DNA of 14,023 nucleotides from Blastocatellia bacterium. GTDB taxonomy: Bacteria > Acidobacteriota > Blastocatellia > Pyrinomonadales > Pyrinomonadaceae. The stretch covers positions 24,259-38,281 of the forward strand of contig DNNE01000006.1 of assembly GCA_003487805.1 (NCBI GenBank). Direction: 5' to 3'. Below the pieces are notes generated by a model. It saw nothing but the letters and a program-made list of their open reading frames with translations, was not told the DNA's origin and searched no databases. Made by a program: the position numbers and the translations under genes. Of the stretch, positions 6,972 to 13,206 are shown one piece after another (the stretch's first letter is position 1; the number at the start of each line of letters is the position of its first letter).

Positions 6972-8267
6972 TTACACCACGGTCCCATCCGGAATCAATC
7001 CATTCTTCGGCACGATGATGATGCGGTCGCGGATGTAGTACATGCCGTTCGGCCCGTCGGCATTCTCAACCCCCGCTTCATTTAGCAGCCGCACGTTCTT
7101 ACCGATCCGCGCATTCTTGTCGATGATCGCCCGGCGAATAATTGTCTTCTCGCCAATACCGACGCGCGGCCGGTTGGCTTCTCCATCTCCTGCCATGTCT
7201 TCGAGAGTTTGATAGTAATCCGCGCCCATCATGTAGGCAGCGTCGATTGAAGTGCCCTCGGCAATCCGGCTACGCAGACCAATCAGCGAGCGATTGATTT
7301 TCGCGCCGTTGATGATGCAGCCTTCGCTGATGATCGAATCGCGAATTTCGCAACTGTTGAATTTTGAGGGCGGTAAGTAACGCGCGCGGGTGAAGAGCGG
7401 CGCTTCAGAGTCGAACAGATTGAATGGTGGAATCGCGGAAGCCATATCAAGATTAGCTTTGTAAAATGCGTCGATAGTCCCGATGTCTTCCCAGTATCCA
7501 TCGAAAAGATAAGCCTGTACGTTGTATTTGTTGATGCTGCCGGGAATGACTTCCTTGCCAAAGTCGAGGCGCGCGGTGTCCTCTGCCAGAACCTCTTCCA
7601 GCTTATCGTATTTGAAAACATAAATGCCCATCGAAGCCAGAAACGGCCGGGCGCGCGCCTCATCTGCGCTTAGGCCAAGCGACGTGGTATCGACCCGCAT
7701 TTCTTCGAGCGCATCACCTTTCGGCTTTTCTCGAAACTCGATGATGCGGCCGGCGTCGTCGACCTTCAGCAAACCAAATTCGCCGGCTGAATCGGCCGGA
7801 ATCGGAATCACCGAAACAGTGATGTCGGCGTTCGTCTCGAAATGCCGATCGAGAAACTTTCGATAATCCATCCGGTACAAGTGATCGCCGGAGAGAATCA
7901 GCAGCGTGTCAATGCGCCAATCGCGAATGTGCGGCAGCACCTGACGCACCGCGTCGGCAGTCCCCTGAAACCAATCGGGCCGTTCGGGAGTCTGTTCCGC
8001 GGCCAGTATCTCGACGAAACCATCAGCGAACGGCGAGAAGCGATAAGTGGTCGCAATGTGCCGGTTGAGCGACGCCGAATTAAATTGCGTCAACACGAAC
8101 ATGCGAATCACATCTGAGTTGATGCAATTCGAAATCGGCACATCGACCAGCCGATATTTTCCGCCGAGCGGCACCGCCGGCTTGGAACGTTGCGCAGTCA
8201 GCGGAAACAAACGGCTGCCGGCGCCACCGCCAAGAATAACCGCCAGAAGATTGGGTCTGGATGGCAT
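6972..8267 (-). CDS. glgC: Glucose-1-phosphate adenylyltransferase (ADP-glucose pyrophosphorylase)
   Basis: The enzyme makes ADP-glucose and pyrophosphate from ATP and glucose-1-phosphate, the committed step of glycogen synthesis, in the cytoplasm. The 431-aa product has the usual family length. Visible motifs are GGGAGSRLFPLT (13-24, nucleotide-binding loop), SKPAVPLGG (28-36), SGDHLYRMDY (126-135), EFGLL (163-167), EKPKG (180-184, sugar-phosphate lysine region) and EDIGTIDAFYKANLDM (260-275). A left-handed beta-helix-like C-terminal region has repeated hydrophobic hexads. The blocks VDTTSLGL, MMGADYYQT and the IPDGTVV end are those of the cyanobacterial/plant branch rather than the E. coli type. 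The ATG at 8265-8267 was chosen because the nucleotide-binding loop begins 12 residues later and a promoter-like pair lies just upstream, whereas the open frame beyond it starts at a TTG and has no conserved sequence. No other glycogen gene is in the window. Confidence 0.95.
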   Translation of the reverse strand: MPSRPNLLAVILGGGAGSRLFPLTAQRSKPAVPLGGKYRLVDVPISNCINSDVIRMFVLTQFNSASLNRHIATTYRFSPFADGFVEILAAEQTPERPDWFQGTADAVRQVLPHIRDWRIDTLLILSGDHLYRMDYRKFLDRHFETNADITVSVIPIPADSAGEFGLLKVDDAGRIIEFREKPKGDALEEMRVDTTSLGLSADEARARPFLASMGIYVFKYDKLEEVLAEDTARLDFGKEVIPGSINKYNVQAYLFDGYWEDIGTIDAFYKANLDMASAIPPFNLFDSEAPLFTRARYLPPSKFNSCEIRDSIISEGCIINGAKINRSLIGLRSRIAEGTSIDAAYMMGADYYQTLEDMAGDGEANRPRVGIGEKTIIRRAIIDKNARIGKNVRLLNEAGVENADGPNGMYYIRDRIIIVPKNGLIPDGTVV

Positions 8268-8281
8268 TGAAGTAAGGCGAG

Positions 8282-8309
8282 GATATAGGTAAAGCGAATG
8301 AGCTTTCAA
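8282..8309 (-). promoter_or_regulatory. Candidate sigma-70 promoter for glgC, very short leader
   Basis: On the minus strand TTGAAA (8304-8309) and TATATC (8282-8287) are separated by 16 bp. The start site would fall about 7-10 nt before the glgC ATG at 8267, making a nearly leaderless transcript. This agrees with the absence of a Shine-Dalgarno there. Confidence 0.4.
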
Positions 8310-8357
8310 GGTGAACTGCGGAGTACTCTGGGATGGGCCCAATTAATAAGATGATTC

Positions 8358-8385
8358 TTGATATTCAACGCAAGCGGCGTATTAT
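8358..8385 (+). promoter_or_regulatory. Candidate sigma-70 promoter for the HicB-like gene
   Basis: TTGATA (8358-8363) and TATTAT (8380-8385) match 5 of 6 consensus bases each, with a 16-bp spacer. GGAAGAAG (8388-8395) follows, 7 nt before the ATG at 8403. Because the -10 is so close to the Shine-Dalgarno, the leader would be only about 10-12 nt. The pair is back to back with the glgC promoter candidate. Confidence 0.5.
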
Positions 8386-8402
8386 GCGGAAGAAGTGCAT
8401 AC

Positions 8403-8606
8403 ATGAAGCAATCAATCAGTGAAACAAAATTCACCGCCAGCTTTTGGCAAGAAGATGAATGGTTCGTAGCGCAGTGTGTCGAGGTTGACGTGGCGAGCCA
8501 GGGGACAACCGAGGACGAGGCTCTTGAAAATCTCAGGGATGCGCTTGAGCTTCACTTCACTCCTCCCGTGGCGACTGCCGCTCAGCACAGCTCTCCGGGG
8601 CAGTAG
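8403..8606 (+). CDS. HicB-like small protein (UPF0150/HicB family), no HicA partner seen
   Basis: Predicted protein of 67 aa. The start at 8403 is supported by GGAAGAAG 7 nt upstream; an in-frame start at 8358 would place the promoter inside the gene. The sequence FTASFWQEDEWFVAQCVEVD, then VASQGTTEDEALENLRDALE, is the compact beta-beta-alpha partial RNase-H-like fold of HicB antitoxins (a strand ending in Trp-Phe-Val-Ala, then GTTEDEALENL). HicB normally neutralises the mRNA interferase HicA, and in many genomes the genes are adjacent. Here neither flank encodes a HicA-like double-stranded-RNA-binding protein. Solitary HicB-like proteins are common, so its function is open. Its last codons (PGQ-stop) are supplied by the left arm of the inverted-repeat element that follows. 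Confidence 0.75.
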   Translation: MKQSISETKFTASFWQEDEWFVAQCVEVDVASQGTTEDEALENLRDALELHFTPPVATAAQHSSPGQ

Positions 8607-8780
8607 CCCGACCGTCAGGGAAGGCGTTTCGTGTTGTCTTTCACGTGAACCAGAACGATCCACGAAATCACACGAAATCGGAACGGAAAACCTTTCGCGT
8701 TGGTTCGTGGATCGACTTACCTCGTATCGGGATCTCAACCGTGATGTAAGCGCCCTCCCTCACGGTCGAGCTACTGCCCC
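8597..8780. repeat. Inverted-repeat element of about 184 bp after the HicB-like gene
   Basis: The terminal arms 8597-8626 and 8751-8780 are complementary with about three mismatches over 30 bases and share the core ggggcagtagc. Inside them lies a second, nested pair, cgatccacgaa (8656-8666) and ttcgtggatcg (8704-8714), and several cacgaaatc-type units. The element has no coding capacity and looks like a small non-autonomous or REP-derived repeat. It overlaps the HicB-like stop codon and ends 14 bp before the next gene. A related core, with arms gcgggc, occurs at 13865-13882. Confidence 0.7.
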
Positions 8781-8794
8781 GGTAGAAACAGTCC

Positions 8795-10447
8795 ATGGAC
8801 GAGATCACTCAATCGATAAAGGCCGCTACCGTCTGGATGGCTTTCATCCTGTTAGTAGCCACGGCCTTTGCCTGGCCCATTTCGATTGGCTTGATTCTTT
8901 TCTATCGACACTCGGTTTTGAAATCCATGCGTCGCGGCACGAACCCGCCGAACGCCGCCGCGCCAACGCCGGCGCCACAGGTATCTTTGCCGGTTCCCGA
9001 ATTGCAATTCGTCGATAGCCGGAAACTTCATCGAGCGCCGCATCAGACAGTTTTCAGAAAGCTGGTGCGCACTCCCTGGCTCGTGGCCTCGGTGTACGTT
9101 CTCGCCGGGTGCGCTTTCGCGCTGATTATGGCGGCCGCCGTTCTGCTCAGCATGGGTGACAACGAGTTCCTGCCGGGCCGATTCGTGTCGCTGTTTTGGA
9201 TTTTCGCATGGCCTGCAGTATTGACGATCAATATCGTGGCGGCGGCGAATTTCCGCACCAAGCTCGCGGTTGTGCTTCTTTACTTTCTTGTTCTGGCGGG
9301 GATTGCCATAGCGATGAACCTCGTCAGCAAGGAATCGAACTGGTCCTCGCATGCAACCTTGTGGTTTCTCTATGACGTTCCCGCTTCGTTGATCCTGCTG
9401 GCCTTTCTTAACCGCCGGATTCGCGCGGTTGGACCACTCGTGCTGATTTTTTTGATGGTGTCGGCGTTTGGGGCGCTGTTTGCCCTTTTGTTACTAGGCA
9501 GTTCGGAAGCTGCGATGCGCCTGGCCGCAACACTTGGACCAGGCGCGGAAGTAACTCTTGTCGCTCTCAGCCTCCTGGGGTTCGTCCTGGCGGCGCCAGT
9601 CGGCTGGCTAATGCTGCGTTGGATCCGTAAGCGTTACGAGTCGAAAAAGACCAGCGACCACGCAATTGCGGTTGACACGATCTGGTTACTGTTTGGCGTA
9701 GTGATGTCGATCGAACTGTCGCCCAACGGACTGTGGGCATTGTCAGGACTTTTCGCTTTTCTGATTTACAAGGTTGTTTCCCTGGCCGGACTTCGTCTCA
9801 TTCGCCCCTCGTCCGGCGTCAATCACAAGCTGCTGGTGCTGCGCGTTTTTTCTCTCGGCAAACGCAGCCAGCGCTTGTTCCGGTGGTTGGCGATGTATTG
9901 GAGATATGCCGGCAGCGTACAACTAATTGCGGGGACCGATCTGGCTACGGAAAACCTGGAGCCTCACGAGTTCCTGGACTTTCTCAGCGGCAAACTGGGG
10001 CGACGTTTCATCGATGACGCAACGACGCTCGATCGAAAGGTCGCAGAAATGGACACTCGTCCAGACGACGATGGGCGTTTTCGGGTTAATGAATTCTTCT
10101 GCCACGACAATACCTGGCGAATGGTCCTTGATAGATTGGTTAGTGACACTGATGTTGTCTTTATGGATTTGCGCGGCTTCTCGCGGCTAAATGGAGGCTG
10201 CATCTTTGAAATAAACGAGCTCATCAACGCAATGTCTTTGGAGAAAGTGCAATTCATCACCGACGCGACGACCGATGAACAATTTCTGGTCGAAAACATT
10301 CGACAGTCATGGCGATGCCTGCAGCGCACTTCTCCCAACGCTCTGAGCAAATCGCCTCAATTGCGAATGTTCAGATTGGACCAGGTCAATGGCAGCGAAT
10401 TGAAGGCGCTGTTGCAGTCAATTGCCGCGGCGACTTCGGGACAGTAG
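8795..10447 (+). CDS. Polytopic membrane protein with a C-terminal cytosolic domain, possibly TIR-like
   Basis: Predicted protein of 550 aa; not recognised as a named family. One membrane helix is at about 13-36, followed by a Pro/Ala-rich linker (50-66). A bundle of roughly seven more follows at about 93-118, 130-150, 157-176, 188-206, 212-234, 252-275 and 294-330. The remaining ~205 residues (345-550) are soluble. They read as alternating strands and helices: LLVLRVFS (346-353), SVQLIAG (374-380), a FRVNEFFCHDNTWRM block (429-443), SDTDVVFMDLRGFS (450-463), then GGCIFEINELI (467-477) and KVQFITD (484-490). The Cys-x-x-Glu after a strand (Cys469, Glu472) resembles the WCxxE segment holding the catalytic glutamate of TIR-domain NADases; that comparison is inference and moderate at best. 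No Shine-Dalgarno is evident before 8795. The next gene follows 12 bp later and is probably cotranscribed. Confidence 0.6.
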   Translation: MDEITQSIKAATVWMAFILLVATAFAWPISIGLILFYRHSVLKSMRRGTNPPNAAAPTPAPQVSLPVPELQFVDSRKLHRAPHQTVFRKLVRTPWLVASVYVLAGCAFALIMAAAVLLSMGDNEFLPGRFVSLFWIFAWPAVLTINIVAAANFRTKLAVVLLYFLVLAGIAIAMNLVSKESNWSSHATLWFLYDVPASLILLAFLNRRIRAVGPLVLIFLMVSAFGALFALLLLGSSEAAMRLAATLGPGAEVTLVALSLLGFVLAAPVGWLMLRWIRKRYESKKTSDHAIAVDTIWLLFGVVMSIELSPNGLWALSGLFAFLIYKVVSLAGLRLIRPSSGVNHKLLVLRVFSLGKRSQRLFRWLAMYWRYAGSVQLIAGTDLATENLEPHEFLDFLSGKLGRRFIDDATTLDRKVAEMDTRPDDDGRFRVNEFFCHDNTWRMVLDRLVSDTDVVFMDLRGFSRLNGGCIFEINELINAMSLEKVQFITDATTDEQFLVENIRQSWRCLQRTSPNALSKSPQLRMFRLDQVNGSELKALLQSIAAATSGQ

Positions 10448-10459
10448 CAACTGAATCAC

Positions 10460-11035
10460 ATGACCCGCAACCGCCTTGAAGCCTTCAGTGACGGCGTGAT
10501 CGCGATCATCATTACAATCATGGTGCTTGAGTTACGCGTGCCCACCGGATCGACTCTGCCGGTTTTGCGGCCGCTAATCCCGGTCTTTTTCAGCTACCTG
10601 CTGAGCTTCGTTTTTATCGGCATCTATTGGAACAACCATCATCACCTTCTGCAGGTCGTCGAGCACGTGAACGGCCGGGTGCTGTGGGCCAACCTGCATC
10701 TGCTGTTCTGGTTGTCGCTGACTCCGTTCGTGACCGCATGGATGGGTGAAAATCATTTCGCCGCATTGCCGGTCGCGCTCTATGGCGTGGTTCTGCTGTG
10801 CTCGGCCATCGCCTACTTCATCCTGACGCGCGCGTTGCTATCGATTCACACGCCTGATTCAGTTCTGGCCACCGCGCTGGGGGAAGACTTTAAGGGCAAG
10901 ATTTCGGTGGTGATTTACCTGGTCGCGATTCCACTCGCACTGGTGAGATCGTGGCTGGCCTGCGCGTTGTACATCTTGGTGGCAGTGATGTGGTTAGTGC
11001 CGGATCGGCGGATCGAGAGAACGATTCGACAATAA
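10460..11035 (+). CDS. TMEM175-family (DUF1211) membrane protein, probable potassium channel
   Basis: Predicted protein of 191 aa. The N-terminal signature RLEAFSDGVIAI (5-16) is the RxxxFSDGVxAI motif of the TMEM175 family, whose characterised members are potassium-selective channels lined by the first helix. Six hydrophobic helices are visible at about 11-26, 38-56, 75-95, 102-124, 148-163 and 166-181, the usual count for one bacterial subunit. The block IGIYWNNHHHLLQVV after helix 2 is also typical. The gene starts 12 bp after the upstream membrane protein gene, with the same orientation and no clear promoter between them, so an operon is likely. It converges on the second VWA gene with only 9 bp between stops. 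Potassium transport is a family inference, not shown by the sequence alone. Confidence 0.88.
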   Translation: MTRNRLEAFSDGVIAIIITIMVLELRVPTGSTLPVLRPLIPVFFSYLLSFVFIGIYWNNHHHLLQVVEHVNGRVLWANLHLLFWLSLTPFVTAWMGENHFAALPVALYGVVLLCSAIAYFILTRALLSIHTPDSVLATALGEDFKGKISVVIYLVAIPLALVRSWLACALYILVAVMWLVPDRRIERTIRQ

Positions 11036-11044
11036 GAAACCAAA

Positions 11045-12172
11045 CTACTCGTCCTTCTTCGCAAAGTATCCCGGCCGGTAACGCAGGTTGAGCTTATCTT
11101 TCGCCAGTGTCGGATTCGCGATTTCGATCTTCATCGAACGAAACTTGCCATCATGCTGCTTGTTCGTCGAACTGTAAGCGAGCAAGTACTGCGACCTCAG
11201 CTCCTGCTCGATCTCCTGAAATGCCGCCATTAGATCTGCGCTCTTTTTTGGATAAAACGCGCGACCGCCGGTTTTTTCGGCGATGTCGTCGAGCACCTTC
11301 TTGTTGATGCCGTCGTATTTTTTGTCGCCAATCCCGATCGCATAGACGACCGTCTCGGCTTCAATCGCCTGATCGATTGCCGTTGCTCGCGAGAGCCGGC
11401 TGCTGGTGTCCTGTCCATCGGTAAGCAGAATGATCGCGCGGCGCCGTTGCGTGTAGCTGCGGCGCAAGACGTTCCTACAAGTAACCGCAATCGCATCCCA
11501 AATCGCCGTCGATCCTTCCCGCGGCGGACTAATCGTGCCGGGGCCGGAGACGACGCCGCCAATCGCAGGCGCAACTCCACTGTAAGCCGGAAAAGCAACT
11601 TCGACGGATTCGAGCACACGATAAATCGAAAGCACGTCCCGCGATAATGGCTGCTCGAGGTGCGCGTAACCTTCGAACGGAATGATTGCAGCCTGATCTT
11701 TCTCAGAGCGAATGATGCTTTCGATGAAACTGCGCGCGGCAGCTTTTTCGTCCGGCAGCGTTCGCTCTTCCGAAATACTTACGTCGATGACGAACGCTAT
11801 TGCCAGCGGCCGATCAGTCTCGCGCTGAAAAGTGAAGACCGTCTGCGGCACGCCGTCTTCGATCACGCGAATATCGTTCTGCTGAAGCGTGGTGACATAG
11901 CGATTGCTCTTGTCAGTCGCGGTGAACAGCAGGTTGGTGAGATCGGTTTCAGTGCGGAGAACGTCAACATCATCAGGAGGCGTAGGAGTCTTCGCTGGAC
12001 TGGGTGTCGGCGTTTGGGCGACAGCAGTTATGCTGAGCGCGATCAGCAGGAGAAGAACACTGAAAATTGAAAATTGGAAACTGAAAATCGAAAATTGCTC
12101 TTGCGCCCTGGGCGACAGTGTTCGAATGCGACACGATGCGCGGAGAGCAGATTTGCAATTTTCAGTTTCCAA
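11045..12172 (-). CDS. Secreted VWA-domain protein (acidobacterial VWFA-related type), start within a repeat
   Basis: 375 aa as drawn. The first possible start is a TTG at 12170-12172, immediately after an in-frame TGA; no ATG or GTG occurs before the mature region, so this N-terminus is uncertain. A 26-residue basic leader precedes the hydrophobic stretch FSIFSFQFSIFSVLLLLIAL, followed by AVAQ as a likely cleavage site near residue 53. A Thr/Pro linker follows, then the strand-rich prelude (VLRTETDLTNLLFTATDKS, IRVIEDGVPQ) and the VWA domain at about 122-325. Its MIDAS residues are complete: DVSIS (Asp130, Ser132, Ser134), Thr222 in GSTAIWDA, Asp252 in LLTDGQD. The end, QELRSQYLLAYS, then YRPGYF, matches the family and the relative at 5494-6912, without that protein's glycine-rich insert. 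Probably a periplasmic or surface binding protein with unknown partner. It lies 40 bp downstream of deoC in the same direction, but the repeat between them may separate the transcripts. Confidence 0.85.
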   Translation of the reverse strand: METENCKSALRASCRIRTLSPRAQEQFSIFSFQFSIFSVLLLLIALSITAVAQTPTPSPAKTPTPPDDVDVLRTETDLTNLLFTATDKSNRYVTTLQQNDIRVIEDGVPQTVFTFQRETDRPLAIAFVIDVSISEERTLPDEKAAARSFIESIIRSEKDQAAIIPFEGYAHLEQPLSRDVLSIYRVLESVEVAFPAYSGVAPAIGGVVSGPGTISPPREGSTAIWDAIAVTCRNVLRRSYTQRRRAIILLTDGQDTSSRLSRATAIDQAIEAETVVYAIGIGDKKYDGINKKVLDDIAEKTGGRAFYPKKSADLMAAFQEIEQELRSQYLLAYSSTNKQHDGKFRSMKIEIANPTLAKDKLNLRYRPGYFAKKDE

Positions 12173-12182
12173 TTTTCAATTT
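12064..12182. repeat. AT-rich inverted repeat spanning the signal-peptide region of the second VWA gene
   Basis: The arms 12064-12088 and 12158-12182 are perfect 25-base reverse complements (gaaaattggaaactgaaaat type) around a 69-base spacer. Their base composition differs sharply from the GC-rich neighbourhood. The left arm codes for FSIFSFQFSIF of the VWA leader, and the right arm contains the only usable start codon. It looks like a dispersed repeat that landed at the gene's 5' end. Confidence 0.75.
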
Positions 12183-12212
12183 GCAATTCCGAAAGATCTG
12201 GTACTTCTATGG

Positions 12213-13112
12213 TTAGTATGCCAACGAGCCGCGACCGTTGCCTTTGACGCCGGCAGCTTCCTGGGCGATCTTGACTCCGACACTGGCGCCGATTCGCGTC
12301 GCACCGGCTTCGACCATCGCGCGCGCGTCATCGATGTTCTTGACGCCACCTGATGCTTTTACGCCAAGTTCCGGTCCGACTACCCGTCGCATCAAAGCGA
12401 TGTCGGCCACAGTCGCTCCGCCTTTCGAGAATCCGGTCGAAGTCTTGACGAAGTCAGCGCCGGCATTCTTGGCGGCCTGGCAAGCCCGCACTTTTTCATC
12501 GTCAGTTAACAAGGCCGTCTCGATGATCACTTTGCAAGTCACATCGTATTCGTGCGCGACTTCAACCACGGATCGAATGTCGTGCTCGACCAGACAATCG
12601 TCACCGCTCTTGAGGGCGCCGACGTTGATGACCATGTCGACCTCGCGCGCGCCATCCATGATCGCGCGGCGGGCTTCGTAAGCTTTCACGTCCGGCAGCG
12701 TCGCGCCCAGCGGAAAACCTATCACCGTGCAGACGGGAACGCCGCTGCCTTGCAAATGACAGGCAGACGCGCGCACCCAGGTCGGGTTCACACAGACGGA
12801 TGCAAAATGATATTGCGCGGCTTCTTCGCACAGACGTTTAATCTCGGTTTGGGTCGCGTCCGGCTTGAGCAAAGTGTGGTCGATCAAGCTGGCCCAATCG
12901 CGCGCAGACGCCGTCTGGCCCAGAACCAATCCGATTCGCGCCGCGCCGGCATCGACAACCCGATGCATGCGCTCAGGACAGCGATGAAAACACTCGGACG
13001 TGCAGCCGCACATCTGCTCCTGATCGGAATGCTCGCCATTCAGGCGCGCATAGATCACATCGGTGATCTGCTCGACCAGTTGTTCAAAATCGCCGTTGGA
13101 TGAATAGGGCAT
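12213..13112 (-). CDS. deoC: Deoxyribose-phosphate aldolase with N-terminal extension, probable microcompartment cargo
   Basis: DeoC reversibly cleaves 2-deoxyribose-5-phosphate to glyceraldehyde-3-phosphate and acetaldehyde through a lysine Schiff base. The 299-aa product has a complete aldolase TIM barrel from about residue 74 (SLIDHTLLKPDAT): Asp159 in EVDMVINVG, Schiff-base Lys223 in FVKTSTGF and Lys252 in GVKASGG. The usual length is 220-260 aa; the surplus is an N-terminal extension of about 70 residues. It begins with an amphipathic helix (FEQLVEQITDVIYARL, 9-24) like BMC encapsulation peptides, then has a Cys-rich patch (MCGCTSECFHRC; Cys35, 37, 41, 45). The ATG at 13110-13112 is preferred: GAGGTG lies 11 nt upstream. 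A GTG four codons earlier (13122-13124) is also in frame. The gene is 94 bp downstream of the rpiB-like gene in the same direction. The aldolase call is firm; compartment targeting is inferred. Confidence 0.94.
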   Translation of the reverse strand: MPYSSNGDFEQLVEQITDVIYARLNGEHSDQEQMCGCTSECFHRCPERMHRVVDAGAARIGLVLGQTASARDWASLIDHTLLKPDATQTEIKRLCEEAAQYHFASVCVNPTWVRASACHLQGSGVPVCTVIGFPLGATLPDVKAYEARRAIMDGAREVDMVINVGALKSGDDCLVEHDIRSVVEVAHEYDVTCKVIIETALLTDDEKVRACQAAKNAGADFVKTSTGFSKGGATVADIALMRRVVGPELGVKASGGVKNIDDARAMVEAGATRIGASVGVKIAQEAAGVKGNGRGSLAY

Positions 13113-13123
13113 GATTTCATTCA

Positions 13124-13186
13124 CACCTCGCTTCAGCGAGGTGATAGATAGCAGAAGCTAGCGCCATGATAGCCGTTTCCACGGCT
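13124..13186 (-). promoter_or_regulatory. Two intercistronic hairpins between the rpiB-like gene and deoC
   Basis: In the leftward transcript the first stem is agccgt/acggct (13171-13186) with a GGAA loop, which fits the GNRA type. The second is cacctcgc/gcgaggtg (13124-13143) with a TGAA loop. The second stem's 3' arm contains GAGGTG, the only Shine-Dalgarno candidate for deoC, so folding would mask it. No T-tract follows, so a terminator is less likely than a translational or processing role. These may also be dispersed repeats. Confidence 0.45.
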
Positions 13187-13206
13187 TCGCCCCAAACTGT
13201 TGAGAG

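Noticed and set aside
7283..7663. 126-codon minus-strand frame within glgC
   Set aside because: Shifted frame over a fully conserved glgC sequence; Arg/Ser-rich shadow product.
8597..8780. CRISPR-like array
   Set aside because: Units are inverted rather than direct, there are no regular spacers, and no cas gene is near.
8607..8794. Possible hicA toxin gene after the HicB-like gene
   Set aside because: No HicA-like basic ~60-residue frame with the conserved His exists on either strand; the stretch is the inverted-repeat element.
5128..10447. Three genes ending in Gly-Gln-stop (at 5133, 8606 and 10447)
   Set aside because: Only the one at 8606 lies in a definable repeat; the other two share just a few bases and are most simply coincidence.
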